DNA of 64,000 bases from Cephalotus follicularis (Eukaryota > Streptophyta > Magnoliopsida > Oxalidales > Cephalotaceae), in assembly GCA_001972305.1 (NCBI GenBank), contig BDDD01000724.1, positions 338,855-402,854 on the forward strand, in the 5' to 3' direction. The notes beneath the pieces are model-generated. The model saw only the letters and a program-made list of their open reading frames with translations, had not been told where the DNA came from and ran no database searches. Shown piece after piece: positions 11,384 through 23,653 of the stretch. The stretch's first letter is position 1. Each line of letters opens with the position of its first letter. The position numbers and the translations under genes were made by a program.

Positions 11384-12270
11384 TTAGACCTTTAAGAACA
11401 CATGATCGCCCACACTGAAGTTCAAAGGCCTCCTCTTGACACTGTCCGCATAGCTCTTCTGTCGGCTCTGAGCAGCAAGCAGCTTTCTTTTGATCATCCT
11501 GATCTTTTTTGAAGTTTCCTCCACTAACTCAGTCCCGAGTAAAGGTCGCTCCCTGACCTCATCCCAACATACAGGAGATCTGCACTTCCTCCCATACAGT
11601 GCTTCAAATGGTGCCATGCCGATACTGGAATGATAGATGTTATTATAAGAAAACTCTATCAAAGGAATGTGATCCTCCCATGTACCAGCAAAATCAATAA
11701 TGCAAGCCCGCAGCATATCCTCCAAGGTCTGGATGGTACGCTCAGACAACCCATCGGTCTGAGGGTGAAAGGCAGTACTTAGGTTCAGTTTCGTCCCGAA
11801 AGCTGTCTGAAACCTCTTCCAAAAGTTTCAAGTGAAGATGGCATCTCTATCACATACGATGCTGACTGGAACACCGTGTAGCATCACTATCTCCTTCACA
11901 TACAAACGAGCTAGCTTGCCCGAGGATCCGTATCGTGTGTAGGCAAAAAGTGTGCTGATTTGGTAAGTCTATCCACGATGACCCGCACAGTGTTGTGAAG
12001 ATTCCGGGTTAGAGGAAAACCTGAAACAAAATCCATCGTAACATGTTCCCACTTCCACTCCGGAATTGGTAAAGGTTGTAGCAAACCTGCCGGTCTCTGG
12101 TGCTCGGCCTTAACTCTCTGGCAAGTCAAACACCTTGCCACATACTCGACGATCTTCCGTTTCATGCCAGGCCACCAGTAATCCCTCTTCATATCTTTGT
12201 ACATTTTCATGCTACCAGGGTGAATGCTATACTGAGATCTATGAGCCCCGCGAAGTAACTTATTCTTCAA
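11384..12270 (-). pseudogene. Chromovirus integrase (zinc domain and DDE core), broken
   Basis: Integrase inserts the cDNA into chromosomal DNA. The N-terminal zinc domain shows His...His (HRSQYSIH) then CLTC, followed by the core's first Asp in TMDFVSGFP. A stop then closes the 119-residue frame at 11911. Between 11750 and 11910 the reading continues with the second Asp (VCDRDAIFT), but with a stop directly after it. The frame reopens at 11749 with [12 protein letters not shown], which includes the catalytic Glu, and FSYNN, then [10 protein letters not shown]. The three catalytic acidic residues are therefore still readable, but the protein is split by stops into at least three pieces. Confidence 0.85.
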
Positions 12271-12308
12271 CCCTGGTTCATTCGGAAAACACTCACGTCC
12301 CCGAAATC

Positions 12309-13823
12309 TTAAGACACCATCGGCATGTACCCAAAATCAGACTCCGAATCCAGATTCTCTCCAATCTTTCGCAATTCAGGATCGTGTGCTTGAGCATTCT
12401 TTATTTCGTCAAGCAAAATTGGTTGTGCACTCATACTAGCCATAAAGACTCCAGGTGACTGATTGAACAGAGACCAATCTTGGAAGTCTTCTAACATCTT
12501 CCATTACGACACCATCGCACTGGCAACCATAGCCTCGCGGCTCAAGGCATCAGCGACCATGTTCGCTTTCCCCGGGTGGTACTGAACACTGAAATCAGAA
12601 TCATTAAAAAATTATGCCCACCTGTGTTGCCTCATGTTCAGTGTATCCTGACAAAATAGGTACCTCAAGCTCTTATGATCGGTAAAGATCTCAAACTGCG
12701 CCCCATAAAGATAGTGCCTCCACTTTTGAAGGGAGAAGATAATAGCTGCTAGTTCGAGGTCATGAGTTGGGTAGTTTTCTTCATACGAATTTAGCTTCCT
12801 TGATGCATATGCAATCACTCAGCCTCGCTGCATCAATACATAGCCCAAACCCTTACCTGATGCATCACTGTAGACTGCAAAGCCCTCATTACCATCAGGT
12901 AATGCCAAGATAGGAGCGAAAACTAACCGATCCTTCAGTTCACGGAAACTAGCTTCACAGTCTTTGTCCCAGACAAAAGGGGTCTTCTTCTGGGTGAGTC
13001 TAGTCAGGGGTTCGGCTATCCTTGAAAAGTTCTGGATAAACCTCCTGTAATACCCCGCCAATCCAAGGAAACTACTCACCTCCGTCACGTTCTTTGGTTG
13101 TGGCCAGTCCCGCACTACTTCAGCCTTTGATGGATCCACTGTCAAGCCTTCCCCAGATACTATGTGACCGAGAAAGATCACATGAGCAAGCCAGAATTCA
13201 CACTTGCCGAACTTTGTGTACAACCGATGTTCTCTAAGAACTTGAAAAACCAGCCTCAGATGATGAGTGTGCTCCTCCTCACTCATTGAATACACCAGTA
13301 TGTCATCAATAAATACCATAACAAACTGATCCAGGTATGTTCGGAGTACGTCATTCATCAATGACATGAAAGCTGCCGGTGCATTGGTAACACCAAACGG
13401 CATCACCAAGAACTCGTAATGACTATACCGTGTCCGGAAGGTGGTCTTCTCAATGTCTCCTTCCCTTACTCTCAGCTGGTGATAAACTAACCTCAAGTCG
13501 AGCTTGGAAAACACCCTTGATCCTTGCAACTGGTCAAACAACTCCTCAATGTGGAGTAAAGGATACTTGTTCTTGATAGTTACCTTGTTCAACATTCTGT
13601 AGTCGATGCAGAGTCTCATCAACCCATCCTTCTTCTTGACAAATAGTACAGGCGCACCCCACGGAGAAACACTAGGTCGAATAAAACCCTTATCGATCAG
13701 ATCTTGTAACTGCAATTTTAGTTCCTTCAATTCTGCAGGGGCCATTCTATATGGTGCTTTAGAAATAGGAGCTGTACCTGGTATAAGGTCGATAACGAAT
13801 TCCATATTCCTCTTTGGTGGCAA
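12309..13823 (-). pseudogene. Chromovirus reverse transcriptase and RNase H, broken
   Basis: The 334-residue frame (12819-13823) carries the RT domain: [17 protein letters not shown], the catalytic FIDDILVYS, and FLGHIVS in the thumb region. One conserved position has changed ([13 protein letters not shown], where GYHQ is usual). The frame enters RNase H ([14 protein letters not shown]) and stops at a TGA where the family normally has an arginine codon. RNase H continues at 12612-12818 with [18 protein letters not shown] and FTDHKSL, retaining the Glu and Asp catalytic positions. It stops again before the YHPGKAN...ADALSR segment, which is readable at about 12540-12600. A last fragment, 12309-12497, covers the spacer towards integrase. 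Confidence 0.9.
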
Positions 13824-13975
13824 AGATCCTAAGTCATTAGGAAATACATTGGGAAATTAGCACACAACTGGGATTTCCTCCAAGCTCAAGCCTTTCTCTT
13901 TCCTTCGATCAATTACATAAGCCAAGTATCCTTCGCATCCCTTCTCTAGATATCTCGATGCTCGAATAAAGGATA

Positions 13976-14320
13976 TTATCGGTGTCGAGAACCCTTTGTC
14001 TCCCTTAAACTGAAAGTCATTCCGTCGGGCAGACAAAAATCCACAGTTTTATTGTAACAATCCATACGAGCATGGTGTGCTGATAGCCAATCCATTCCCA
14101 GTATAACATCGAAGTCACGGATAGGCAGCACTATCAAATCTGCATACAAAGGAATGCCTACCATAGACATCTCACAACCTCTATATACCGAGTCAGTGTA
14201 GATGGAAGTCCTGGTCGGTGTACTCACATCAAGTACATATGATATGCAGTCAGGGGTGACATCTAAGCAAGATGCAAAATGTGCAGATATAAAAGAATGC
14301 GATGCTCCAGAATCCATCAA
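13976..14320 (-). pseudogene. Chromovirus aspartic protease remnant
   Basis: A 114-residue frame containing the aspartic protease motif MDSGASHSFIS at its start and VILGMDWL about 75 residues later. Both are hallmarks of the pepsin-like protease that cuts the gypsy polyprotein. It is out of frame with the preceding gag: an expanded TATATA stretch at the gag-protease border (about 14337-14350) causes the shift. The link from here to RT (13824-13975) is interrupted by stops. Confidence 0.85.
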
Positions 14321-15486
14321 TACTCTAGCAGAAAAACCATATATATATACAGAGTACCTCCAACAACAGAAGTCGACTCTGGAACCTCTGTCTGAGCAAG
14401 TACAAAAACTCTACCTTTTGCGATGCCCTTGCCGGTGTCCTTACTCTGTGACGGTCCCGCCGCCGCACCACTCCAAATCCCTGGCCTAGTAGGCGCTATA
14501 GCAGAACTCTTCAGACAGTCCTTCACGAAATGACCAGGTACCCCGCACCTCAAGCACAAACCATTGAACCTCCAGCAATCTTTCTGTTGGTGGCTTGTAC
14601 GACCACAATAATAGCAACCCCCGGATCTAGCATTACTCCCTTGGCTGGGAGTACCCTGTGAAGCTGTCTGCTGAGACTTGTTCTTAGACGACTTCGTCGG
14701 AGAACCACCATCTTGCCATTTCGACGATGCCAGTCGGGACTGTGTAGAACCTTGTTTATTCTGTTGTGCGTGAGCTCTCTCAGCCCGGTTTTCACTGGAT
14801 AATTTCTCCAGCAGTCTTGCTTTCTGAGCAACCTCCACAAAAGTCCCCAATTCCATAGCTCTGATTTTTTATCGAAGATCCGGCCGCAGACCTCTCAGGA
14901 ATCTCCGTATCTTCTTCACTTCATCAGCTACCAGATAAGGTGAATGTCTAGCTAGTTCCATGAACCTTGCTTGATACTCAGCCACAGTTATCTCTCCCTG
15001 TCGCAACTCCAAGAGCTCCATCTCTCGTCGCTCTTGTTCAATACGCGGAACATAAGTCTCCAAGAACTCCGTCTGGAATCTGTCCCAAGTGCTGTCCAGT
15101 CTTTGTGATTCCCATTTAGCCTTGACCATCTCCCACCAATGAGTGGCCTTACCCCATAGGCGGTACACAACAAACTTCAGCTTTTGAGTGTCAGTATAGT
15201 CCATCACTTCAAAGATTTTCTCCAAGTCCTGTAGCCATCTCTCAGCAACAGCAGCATCAAGTTCCCCCCAGAAACTGAGTGGATTCAGCCTCATGAACTT
15301 TTCAATGTCCCTCCCAAAATGGTTATTATCCTCTCCCAGGCAGTGGTTGGGAGCTCTATGTTGCGGCTGAGCTTGCGCGTAGTATTGGTGCATCTCCTCC
15401 GCATTAGCCCTATTAAAGGCCATATGTTGCTTAAAATAATCTGCAATTCGGGCCATCGGATCTCTATCATCTTGGGGGACATTCAT
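14317..15486 (-). pseudogene. gag: Chromovirus gag, one stop
   Basis: Capsid and nucleocapsid precursor. The N-terminal 205 residues (15486 to 14869) hold the Retrotrans_gag domain, with AERWLQDLEKIFEVM, ATHWWEMVK and TEFLETYVP landmarks, ending at GLRPDLR. A TAA at 14866-14868 breaks the frame. The rest (14856 to 14317) is a basic, Ser/Gln-rich linker followed by two CCHC zinc knuckles, CYYCGRTSHQQKDC and CLRCGVPGHFVKDC. The start ATG at 15486 is the first in the frame after the primer site and is followed by a plausible N terminus. It shares only the broad gag fold with the TR-GAG protein and is a different lineage. Confidence 0.85.
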
Positions 15487-15666
15487 TCCTTACAGAACGT
15501 TCACTTCCTCAGGGGCATTAGCTCCAACAGCTCTAGCCCTAGCATGTGTTCTCCTTCGGTCCATTGGTTCCTATAAGAAGGATGATGATTAGTAATGACT
15601 TTAAGGAAGAACAATTCATTAATTATCGAGGAAAATATCCTAGCTAAGCATATATGGAATATGCTA

Positions 15667-15674
15667 TGATACCA
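15667..15674 (-). other. Primer binding site, chromovirus
   Basis: On the minus strand, TGGTATCATAGC follows the 5' LTR end by 4 bases. It matches the initiator tRNA-Met 3' end over the first eight bases; the usual continuation would be GAGC. Confidence 0.75.
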
Positions 15675-15678
15675 CTCT

Positions 15679-17955
15679 TGTCACACCCCGTTTCGGTAAG
15701 ACAACATTAAAGCGGTAAGGCAATTAACATATAAATTCAGCTTATGCAAATACCATAAAATTTAAACATTTAAACAAGATATCAATTGCGGAAACATAAG
15801 TTTCATAAGCTGAAAACATGTAACGTGCATCCCATACTGCACGCTACCCAACACAAGTCCGTCATTGTTAATAGCCCACAAAAAGGAGCATGATCACGAT
15901 ACAGTATTAAATCCCATCATTAACAAAACCATAAGTACGGTACATTAGTAGTCCTTAAAAAAAACCCGGTTTATTACAAAACAGGGAAAAAGTAAAACCA
16001 AGAACAAAACAACATAACAACTTGTTCTTCGTCCATGCAGTCCAACCGGTCCACTGCATCAATCTGTAAAGTAGGGGGTTAGCCTTTGTCCTCACTCGGC
16101 TAAGTCATAAAAGTAGCTTGGGATCAACATTAGATGACTGTCATGTAATGTATGCATAAATGATGCAGTGCAGGAAATACCAGTTTATATATATACGAGA
16201 AATATATATATTTTAGCAATACAGTAAAATAACAGTGGGTACATATATAAGAAAACATATGTATGCAACAACAGTACGATCGTAACCCGACCAGGGTTGC
16301 ATCAACAGGCACAATAATGTCCGAGAAGGACCAACAGGCATTATAGTATGTCCCCAAAGGACCACAACAGGCAGGCAGTATGTGTAACGCCGCCAACTCC
16401 TGGCCCCACGTTACACACCCACTTCGGTCCTTACTCCAGGCAACAAGCAGGCAACAGTACAGTACAGTGAGTCACCCAGCCAACTCCTGGCCCCTAGGTC
16501 AGCCCTACCGCTAGCCGGTGCTGGCAGTCTCCGTCATGCAACCAAAGGCTCAAGCACAACCACATTAAATTCACAGAGCAAGCAGCGAATCAAAACAGTA
16601 AACAGGACAGTAAACAGTACAGTATTGATCGTTTAGATCGACAACAGGCATTTCATTTCAAATATTTTGAATAACATTTGAAATATGTATTTTCAGTAGT
16701 AGAAATACTTTTGAACAATTCAGTAGTGTAAATCGCTTTCCCAATCGTTCGAAAATACGTTATTAATCAGTACATATTTTCGTACTCAAAATAGTGCATT
16801 CCGAGTTCACATATGCATTTCTAAATATCATAACTTTAGAAATCATAAACGATTTACAAACAGTAAACAAACAGGCAGTAAACAGTGTATGTGCGATGTA
16901 TACAAATGCTCAAATGCACCCTAACAGGAATCTGGATCGTTTCGCATCATTAGATCAAGAAACCTCTAAACAGTACCAAAAGACGTCGATGTCTATTAAA
17001 AGGCGTCGATGTCTTTATCCATCCACGTCGATGTCCAAGTCTTTAGTGTCAGCGCATTCCACTGTTTAAAGACATTGATTGTCCATTTTATACGCATGGA
17101 CGCTTAAGCTCTGGAACCTTTAAAAGTCAGCGTCTTGCATACGGCGTCGACGCGTTAAGGAGGAAACCTTAGGCGTCGACGTGTAATACGTCAAAACCCA
17201 AGCAGATAGCCTAAGGCGTCGATGTTTTCCAAAGACGTCAATCTGTTTCACGTCAGTAACCAAGCAAATAACCCAAAGACGTCGATGTCCTTAAAAGGCG
17301 TCAACGTTTTTCGAGTAGATGTCGTCTTCTTCCCCACGACATAACAGACAGTAGCCATTACAACCATATACATGAAAATAACATGTAATCAAGGCAGGGA
17401 ACCAACATGCAGATACATATCACATATCTAGCATAGCATGGCATCGATCCAGTGAGCAAAAAAAATTCAGTAATCATGCATTTCATACACCAAAACAATA
17501 GTCCATGCATGAACATTAATCTCAAGGTTACAGTTATTGCTTCCCCTACCTTTTGTTCCAAGTGAGGAACTAGAAAGTCCACTTCTTTGCATTCCAAACT
17601 GGTCATAGTAGCCCTTCCAGGTCCGTCCCATTGCTGCAAGCTACCAGCTCCAAGTTCCAAGCCCCAACCAAGTTCAACAATGGTGGAAACGTTTATCTCT
17701 CCTCACTGTTTCTTTTGTCTTTTCCTTTCTCTTATTTTTTGCTCTTCATTCGTTTTGGGCAGAGAAGGGAGTTTTATGTTGGTTTAAGTTTGTTTCCTTC
17801 TAAACCAACGCCAGAATCCCCTCTTTCTTCACATCTTCCCCGCACCTCGTTGCATGGCACACCAGGTGTCTCCCCTTTGTTGCCAAGGCCATTGGATGTT
17901 CTCACATGCCTCCCCACTCCTGCCATTTCAGTCCTAGCAGTGCAGGGTACCATAG
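15679..17955 (-). mobile_element. Chromovirus 5' LTR, inner part
   Basis: Begins TGTCACACCCCG on the plus strand next to the primer site and is collinear with the 3' LTR from 8247. It is broken at 17955 by a solo LTR; CATAG (17951-17955) and CATAC (20709-20713) flank that insertion. Confidence 0.9.
16978..17312 (-). repeat. TCGACG motif array (type II), chromovirus 5' LTR
   Basis: Collinear with 9540-9870. Variants include AGACGTCGATGTC, AGGCGTCGATGTC, CACGTCGATGTCC, CGGCGTCGACGCG and GGCGTCGACGTG. Confidence 0.7.
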
Positions 17956-20708
17956 TGTAACGCCCGAGATTTTCATGTATTATAATTTCACAATGTATTT
18001 GTACTTTTGAATTGTGGAATTAATAAAGGATGGATTTTCCAAATTTGGTGATGTTTTCCCATCCCTATAGTGTTGCCTATTAGTGTTAAATTCTAAAAGA
18101 ATGTTAAAAAGGCTAAAATGACGTTGTTATGGGGGAAACACGTCGACGCCTTTGAGACAAAAGGGCGCACGTAGCTGCATGCACATGCACATCGATGCAT
18201 GCGGAGACATCGACGTCCTCGTGTAAAATGGTGAAAGACATCGACGCCTTAACTTCGAATGTCATGCATGTTACTCTGCTGACAAATAACGTGCAAGGGG
18301 ATTTGGGTTAGAGCCTTTTTGTAGGCGCTTTGAGACACGGGTTAGGACGTGTTGGGCATGCACACTACTCCCTAACCTGCATGACTGAAACTGTGAGGAC
18401 AAGTGTAGCATGAGTGGGTGCATGCAATAAGGGAAAGAAGAAAAGGGACATGTGTGCTGGGAATGGATGGGGAGAATGAATATGGCACTGTCTGGCATGA
18501 AAGCTTAGACAAGGACTGAGGAACGAACCCAGCTACTGCATGCAGAGGTGGGGGTGTATCCTAGGCACATGTGACCTGCAAACAAACACAGAGGAAGAAG
18601 AAAGGAGAGTGTGTTGCATAAAAGATAGCCTCCACCTCCTACCTTCGGCTGTTATTGTTTAAGAAGAACCAGACACTTGAGAGAGACACTGTGACTGTTA
18701 GAAACAGAAAGTAAAGGAGAGAAAACGTTTCCACCATTGTTGAATCTTGGTTGGAGCTTGGAGCTTGTGCCTTGCAGCAACGGGAAGGACCTAGAGGCTG
18801 CTGTGACCAGTTTGGAACTCAAAGAGGTGGACCTTCCAGTTCCTAACTTGGGACAAAAGTTAGGGGAAAGCCATAACTATAATCTCGAGTTTGATATTCA
18901 TGCATGGTCTATGATTTTGGGTGTATGAACTGCATGATTCTTGAACTGATTTTGTTACTGGATTGATGCCATGATATGCTATATATGTTATTAGTATATG
19001 CATGTTGGTTTCTTGCCTTGATTACCTGTTATTATGCATGATTATGGGTTGTTAAGGCTACTATGTGTTAAGTCATGAGGAAGAAGATGACTGCTGCTAG
19101 AAAGACATCGACGCCTTTTAATGAACATCGACGTCTTTTGAGTTTTGCCTTGTTACTGATTGAAAGGGATCGACGTCTTTGGAAAGACATCGACGCCTAA
19201 GGTTCCTACCTTAATGCGTCGACGCCGTCGACAATACGCTGTCGTTTTAAGGTTCCAGACCTTGAGCATCAACGCGTATGGATTGGACATCTACGCCTTC
19301 TCTGGAGAAGCGTTGACCTTAAAGACTTGGACATCGACGCTTGTTGGAAAAGACATCGACGCCTTTTGGATAGACATCGATGTCTTTGCTGCTGTTTGGG
19401 GTTTTCTTCATCTAACGATACAAAACGATCCCGATTCCTGTTAGAGTGCATTTGAGCATATGTATGCATTGCATATGCACTGTTTACTGCCTGATTGTAT
19501 ACTGTTTGTGACTTGTTTATGATTTCTAAAGTATTGGTATTTAGAAATGCATATATGAACTCGGAATAGGATATTTTGAGTACGAAAATATGTATTGGTT
19601 AAATAACGTATTTTCGACCGAACTGATAAACAATTTACACTATTGAAACTATTTAATGATGTTTTCTATGGAAAATGTATATTTCAAATGTTGTCACTTT
19701 TGGAAACATTTTGGGAAACAACTACCTATTGTCGATCTAAACGATCATTACTGTTTGCTGTACTGTTACTGTTTGAATTCACTGTTTGCTCTGTGAATTG
19801 CTATGTGTTTGTGTTTACGCTACTAGTTGCATGGCGGAGGCTGCAAGCGCCGACTAGTGGTAGGGTTGTACCTAGGGGCCAGGAGCATGGCTAGGTGACT
19901 CACTGTACTGTTGCCTCACTCGGTCGCCTGATGTAGGGGCCGGAGTGGGAGTGTAGCGTGGGGCCAGGAGTTGGCGGCGCTATATACTGCCTGTTGTGGT
20001 CCTATGTGGACATACTGACTGTTGTTGTGGTCCTATGCGGACATACTGTATTGCCTGTTGGTCCTTTTTGGACATTACTGTGTTTGTTGATGTAGCCCTG
20101 GCCGGGTTACTACTGTACTGTTACTGCATACGTATATTTCTCATATATGTAACACTGATATTTTACTGTATTGTTATACATATATATATTTTCATATATG
20201 TATAAACTGGGTCTCCGCTGCACTGCATCATTTATGCATTCATATCATGACATGCATTATGTTGATCCCAAGCTGCTTTTATGAATTAGCCGAGTGAGGA
20301 CAAAGGTTAACCCCCTACTTTACAGATTGATGCGGTGGACCTGTTGGGCTGACATGGGCGAAGATCAAGTTGTTATGATCTTGTTTTTGCTTATTCTCCT
20401 ACTTTGTATTAAACCTATGTTGGTTATGGCTTTTGGATGTACCGTTGTTATAGTTTTGTTTCTGAAGAACTTTATTCTTGTACTGTAATTCACGCTCCGT
20501 TTTATGGGCGATTAACTACGATGACTAGTATTTGGGTAGCGTGGAGTATGGGATGCACGTTACGAGTTACAGCTTATGAACTTGTTATGTTTCCGCAACC
20601 GACAGTTTGTTAAAAAGTATTAAGTTTTATGGTTTTTACATGAACTGTATTTTATGTTAATTGCATTTACCGCTTAATTGTTACGTTTCTCTTGAACGGG
20701 GTGTGACA
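17956..20708 (+). mobile_element. Nested solo LTR, chromovirus family
   Basis: TGTAACGCCCGAG to GGGGTGTGACA, 2753 bp, flanked by CATAG and CATAC. The uninterrupted partner LTR (about 10510) shows the empty site. The sequence matches the LTR at 6285 in plus orientation but is more diverged, with extra sequence near 18300-18700. It holds TCGACG arrays at 18138-18247 and 19104-19388. A weak TATA-like ATAAAAG lies near 18616, downstream of the first array. No coding domain. Confidence 0.9.
19104..19388 (+). repeat. TCGACG motif array (type II), nested solo LTR
   Basis: ACATCGACGCCTTTT, ACATCGACGTCTTTT, GATCGACGTCTTTGG, ACATCGACGCCTAAG, GCGTCGACGCCGTCG and ACATCGATGTCTTT occur at irregular spacing. 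They run in the same direction relative to the LTR as at 7349-7683. Confidence 0.75.
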
Positions 20709-20713
20709 CATAC

Positions 20714-21136
20714 TGCATGCTCAACACGTCACAATCTGCATGTTAAGATGCGTGGATAATGCCCCCTTGCACGTTATCTTTTCAGCAGAGTAACGTGCCT
20801 GACATTCGATGTTTACGCATCGACGTCTTTCCCCTTTTACACGAGGGCATCGATGTCCTCGCCCGCATCGACGTGCATGTACGTGCAGTTACGTGCACCC
20901 CTTTGCTTCAAGGACGTCAATGTGTTTAGAAAGGCGTCGACGCGTTTCCTCCAAAACAGCGTCGTTTCTCATTTATTTTCCTTTTTAACATTTTTTTTAA
21001 CATTTTTACTCTAAAATCCACATTATTAGAGTTTGGAAAACATTATCAAAGTCTTTGAAATCCATTCTTTATTAATTCAACAATAAAGACACATTACATT
21101 GTGAAATTACAACATAGGGAAATCTCGAGCGTTACA
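20714..21136 (-). mobile_element. Chromovirus 5' LTR, outer part
   Basis: Resumes after the nested solo LTR and ends GAGCGTTACA at 21136. It contains the second TCGACG block (about 20814-20945), collinear with 10598-10767. Confidence 0.9.
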
Positions 21137-21908
21137 GGACCGAAGTGGGAGTGTAACGTGGGGCCAGGAGTTGGCGGCGTTACACATACTGCCTACCTGT
21201 TGTGGTCCTTTGTGGACATACTGTGCTGCCTGTTGGTCCTTCTCGGACATTACTGTGCCTGTTGATGTAGCTCTTGCCGGGTTATGACTGTACTGTTCTT
21301 GCATACATATAGTTTCTTATATATGTATCCACTGTTATTTTTACTGTACTGCTAAGATATATATATTTTATATTTATATATATATATATAAACCGGTATT
21401 TTCTGCACTACATCATTTATGCATACATTACATGACATGCATTTAATATTGATCCTGAGCTGCTTTTATGACTTAGCCGAGTGAGGACAAAGGCTAACCC
21501 CCCCTACTTTACAGATTGCTGTAGTGCACCGGTTGGACTGGCATGGACGAAGAACAAGTTGTTATGTTGTTTTGTTCTTGGTTTTACTTATTCTCCTCTT
21601 TTGTAATAAACCGGGTTTTGTTTAAGGTCTACTAATGTACCATACTTATGGTTTTGTTTAATGATGGGAATTTATTATTGTACTATGATCACGCTCCGTT
21701 TTGTGGGCTATTAACAAAGACGGACTTGTATTGGGTAGCGTGCAGTATGGGATGCACGTTACGAGTTTTCAGCTTATGAGTTTAATACTTCTGCAACTGA
21801 CTTCTTGTTTAAAAGTTTAAATTTTATGGTATTTGTATAAGCTGAATTTATATGTTAATTGCTTTTACCGCTTTACTGTTGTGTCTTCCCGAAAAATGGG
21901 GTGTAAAA
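21137..21908 (+). mobile_element. Solo LTR of the chromovirus family, right part
   Basis: Continues the LTR begun at 6285 and ends GGGGTGTAAAA at 21908. The expected end is GGGGTGTGACA, so the terminal bases have mutated. AATTA follows at 21909-21913. It includes a TA-rich patch near 21360-21390 and the block TTAGCCGAGTGAGGACAAAG (21474-21493), which is shared with several other LTRs in the window. Confidence 0.85.
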
Positions 21909-21913
21909 AATTA

Positions 21914-23478
21914 GAAATTTGTTGATCAATTCGTAAGTCATTTATGTGATCGCTTAAGGTACGGATTCTTTGTTCTTGGCTTATTCCTTCGGTTTTACTA
22001 AAACGAATATAGTTTTGTTTTATGAATATGATTCCTTCGATTTTATGAACTTCGTTATGCTCCAAATTTTGATGTGTTTAGAAATAACGTCGGTAAGATA
22101 TTTCTGTGAAAATGAATATTTTCTGGCTTTATAATTTGATTCTGAAATGTTTACGAAAGGTTATGCAATCGTTTCTTTATTTTGAAAATAAATAAGATGA
22201 TTTTCCGTTTAAGAAAGTATATTGATTTAATAATGAACATGACTTCCACTATCGAAGTATGTTAAACGAACATGATTTTCACATTAGGAAGTATGTTAAC
22301 TTTGAATAAGGATATACAGAGATATTTCCCACCTATGGGGCGTACCATAGGCATGTTGTAGGCATGGCATGGAGACATGACACTTCCGTAGAGGTATGAT
22401 TTGACTACGGCGTCTCTCTATGTTATGAATAAATCCCATGAGGTGATTTATGGATCCGTTATGTATGATAGAGGCGTATGGGTCGATCCTAGGATATGTT
22501 AAGGATTCGAACATTGGGGATTGATTTTGCAGTGACGTACACGTCTTTCCGCCGGAGCATGTGGGTCTTGCAAACCCCTTGCACTTATGTATATGTCTAT
22601 GAAATTTTAGATCTCTGTGATGAGATTATGAAATCGGATAAATCTCTGTTATTTGTTTTGGATCTCTGTGATGAAATTATGGAATCGGATAAATTTTTGT
22701 TTTGAAATCTTTAACTTGGATTATGTTAAAGAAATTCTGAATATTGTTTCGGATACTGTTTTGAAATTTAGATTTGGCTTTGAAACTTGGATTATGATTT
22801 GAAACTTGAATATTGCTTGAAAATCAGATTCTGTATGCGGATATCGATTTGAAAATTTGTCAAACGTTTTGAAATGCGAATATTGGTTTTGAATTAATAG
22901 AATTGTTTATGTGACTACTTTCCTTCATTTGTTGAAATAATGTTAAATTATTTTATACATGAGTTATATGCTATTAAAGGTCCAGGTATTTCCTATTCTT
23001 TAAAGTTTCGTTTTAAGTTTTATGATTCTATATCCGTACTAAGGTTTGCTCAGCCGCGTTTTTGTTTCCATACGGCAGGTATTCTGGGACAGCAACTGGG
23101 AAACATGTGATGAGTGATGTCCACCATGTCTGAGGATCATCTAGGATTGTGATACTGCTATGTTTCTGTTAGGATTAGTCTATGAACAATAAGTACCTTT
23201 TTGGTTTATTATTTCAGTATTTGACTTAAGGATTATGTTTAAGAATTTGGCTTATGTTTATGTTTTCAGTTTATGAAGAAAGTTTCAGGCTATGTCTTAG
23301 ATTATAAATGTTATGTTTAGATCACCAAGTAGTTTGAAGAAAGTTAAGATAATATTTTGAATAAAAGATAAACTAAAATTTTTATAAAAGGGATAAAAAT
23401 CGAGCTAGGTTATATATATGTCATGTTCAGTTTTGGATTATGAAACCGTAACGACTTCCGCCATTCGGTGGTGTTACA
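21914..23478 (+). mobile_element. TR-GAG LTR 2, right part
   Basis: Resumes LTR 2 with GAAATTTGTTGATCAATTC, matching LTR 3 at about 26407, and ends GTGGTGTTACA at 23478. Contains a duplicated GATCTCTGTGATGA-type unit (22610-22700), also present in LTR 3. Confidence 0.85.
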
Positions 23479-23482
23479 AAAA

Positions 23483-23493
23483 TGGTATCAGAG
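23483..23493 (+). other. Primer binding site, TR-GAG unit 2
   Basis: TGGTATCAGAG, 4 bases after the LTR 2 end, identical to the site in unit 1. Confidence 0.85.
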
Positions 23494-23653
23494 AATAGGA
23501 TTTTCTTTCCTTAGAAGTCCTATCTAGCTTTGACTTGTGAGATTGGGTAGACATTGGGTTAGGATCCTTTTGTTGTGGTCTTTCTAACATGCCTTTTGTT
23601 TCGACTATGGTTCCTTTTGTTGTTGTGTTATGCTTTGGATTTATGTTTCGTAG

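Larger units (their letters stand above)
8247..21136 (-). mobile_element. Full-length decayed Ty3/gypsy chromovirus (Tekay/Del-like)
   Basis: Minus-strand element: 5' LTR 15679-21136 (with a nested solo LTR), primer site 15667-15674, gag, protease, RT, RNase H, integrase and a chromodomain-like tail, purine tract, and 3' LTR 8247-10958. The gypsy order (integrase last) and the C-terminal chromodomain place it among chromoviruses; the long LTR of about 2.7 kb fits the Tekay/Del group. The flanks are GGACT (8242-8246) and GGACC (21137-21141), one mismatch. Without the nested LTR it is about 10.1 kb. The polyprotein is broken by several stops and at least one frameshift, so it is not autonomous. 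The LTRs differ by several percent by eye. Confidence 0.9.
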
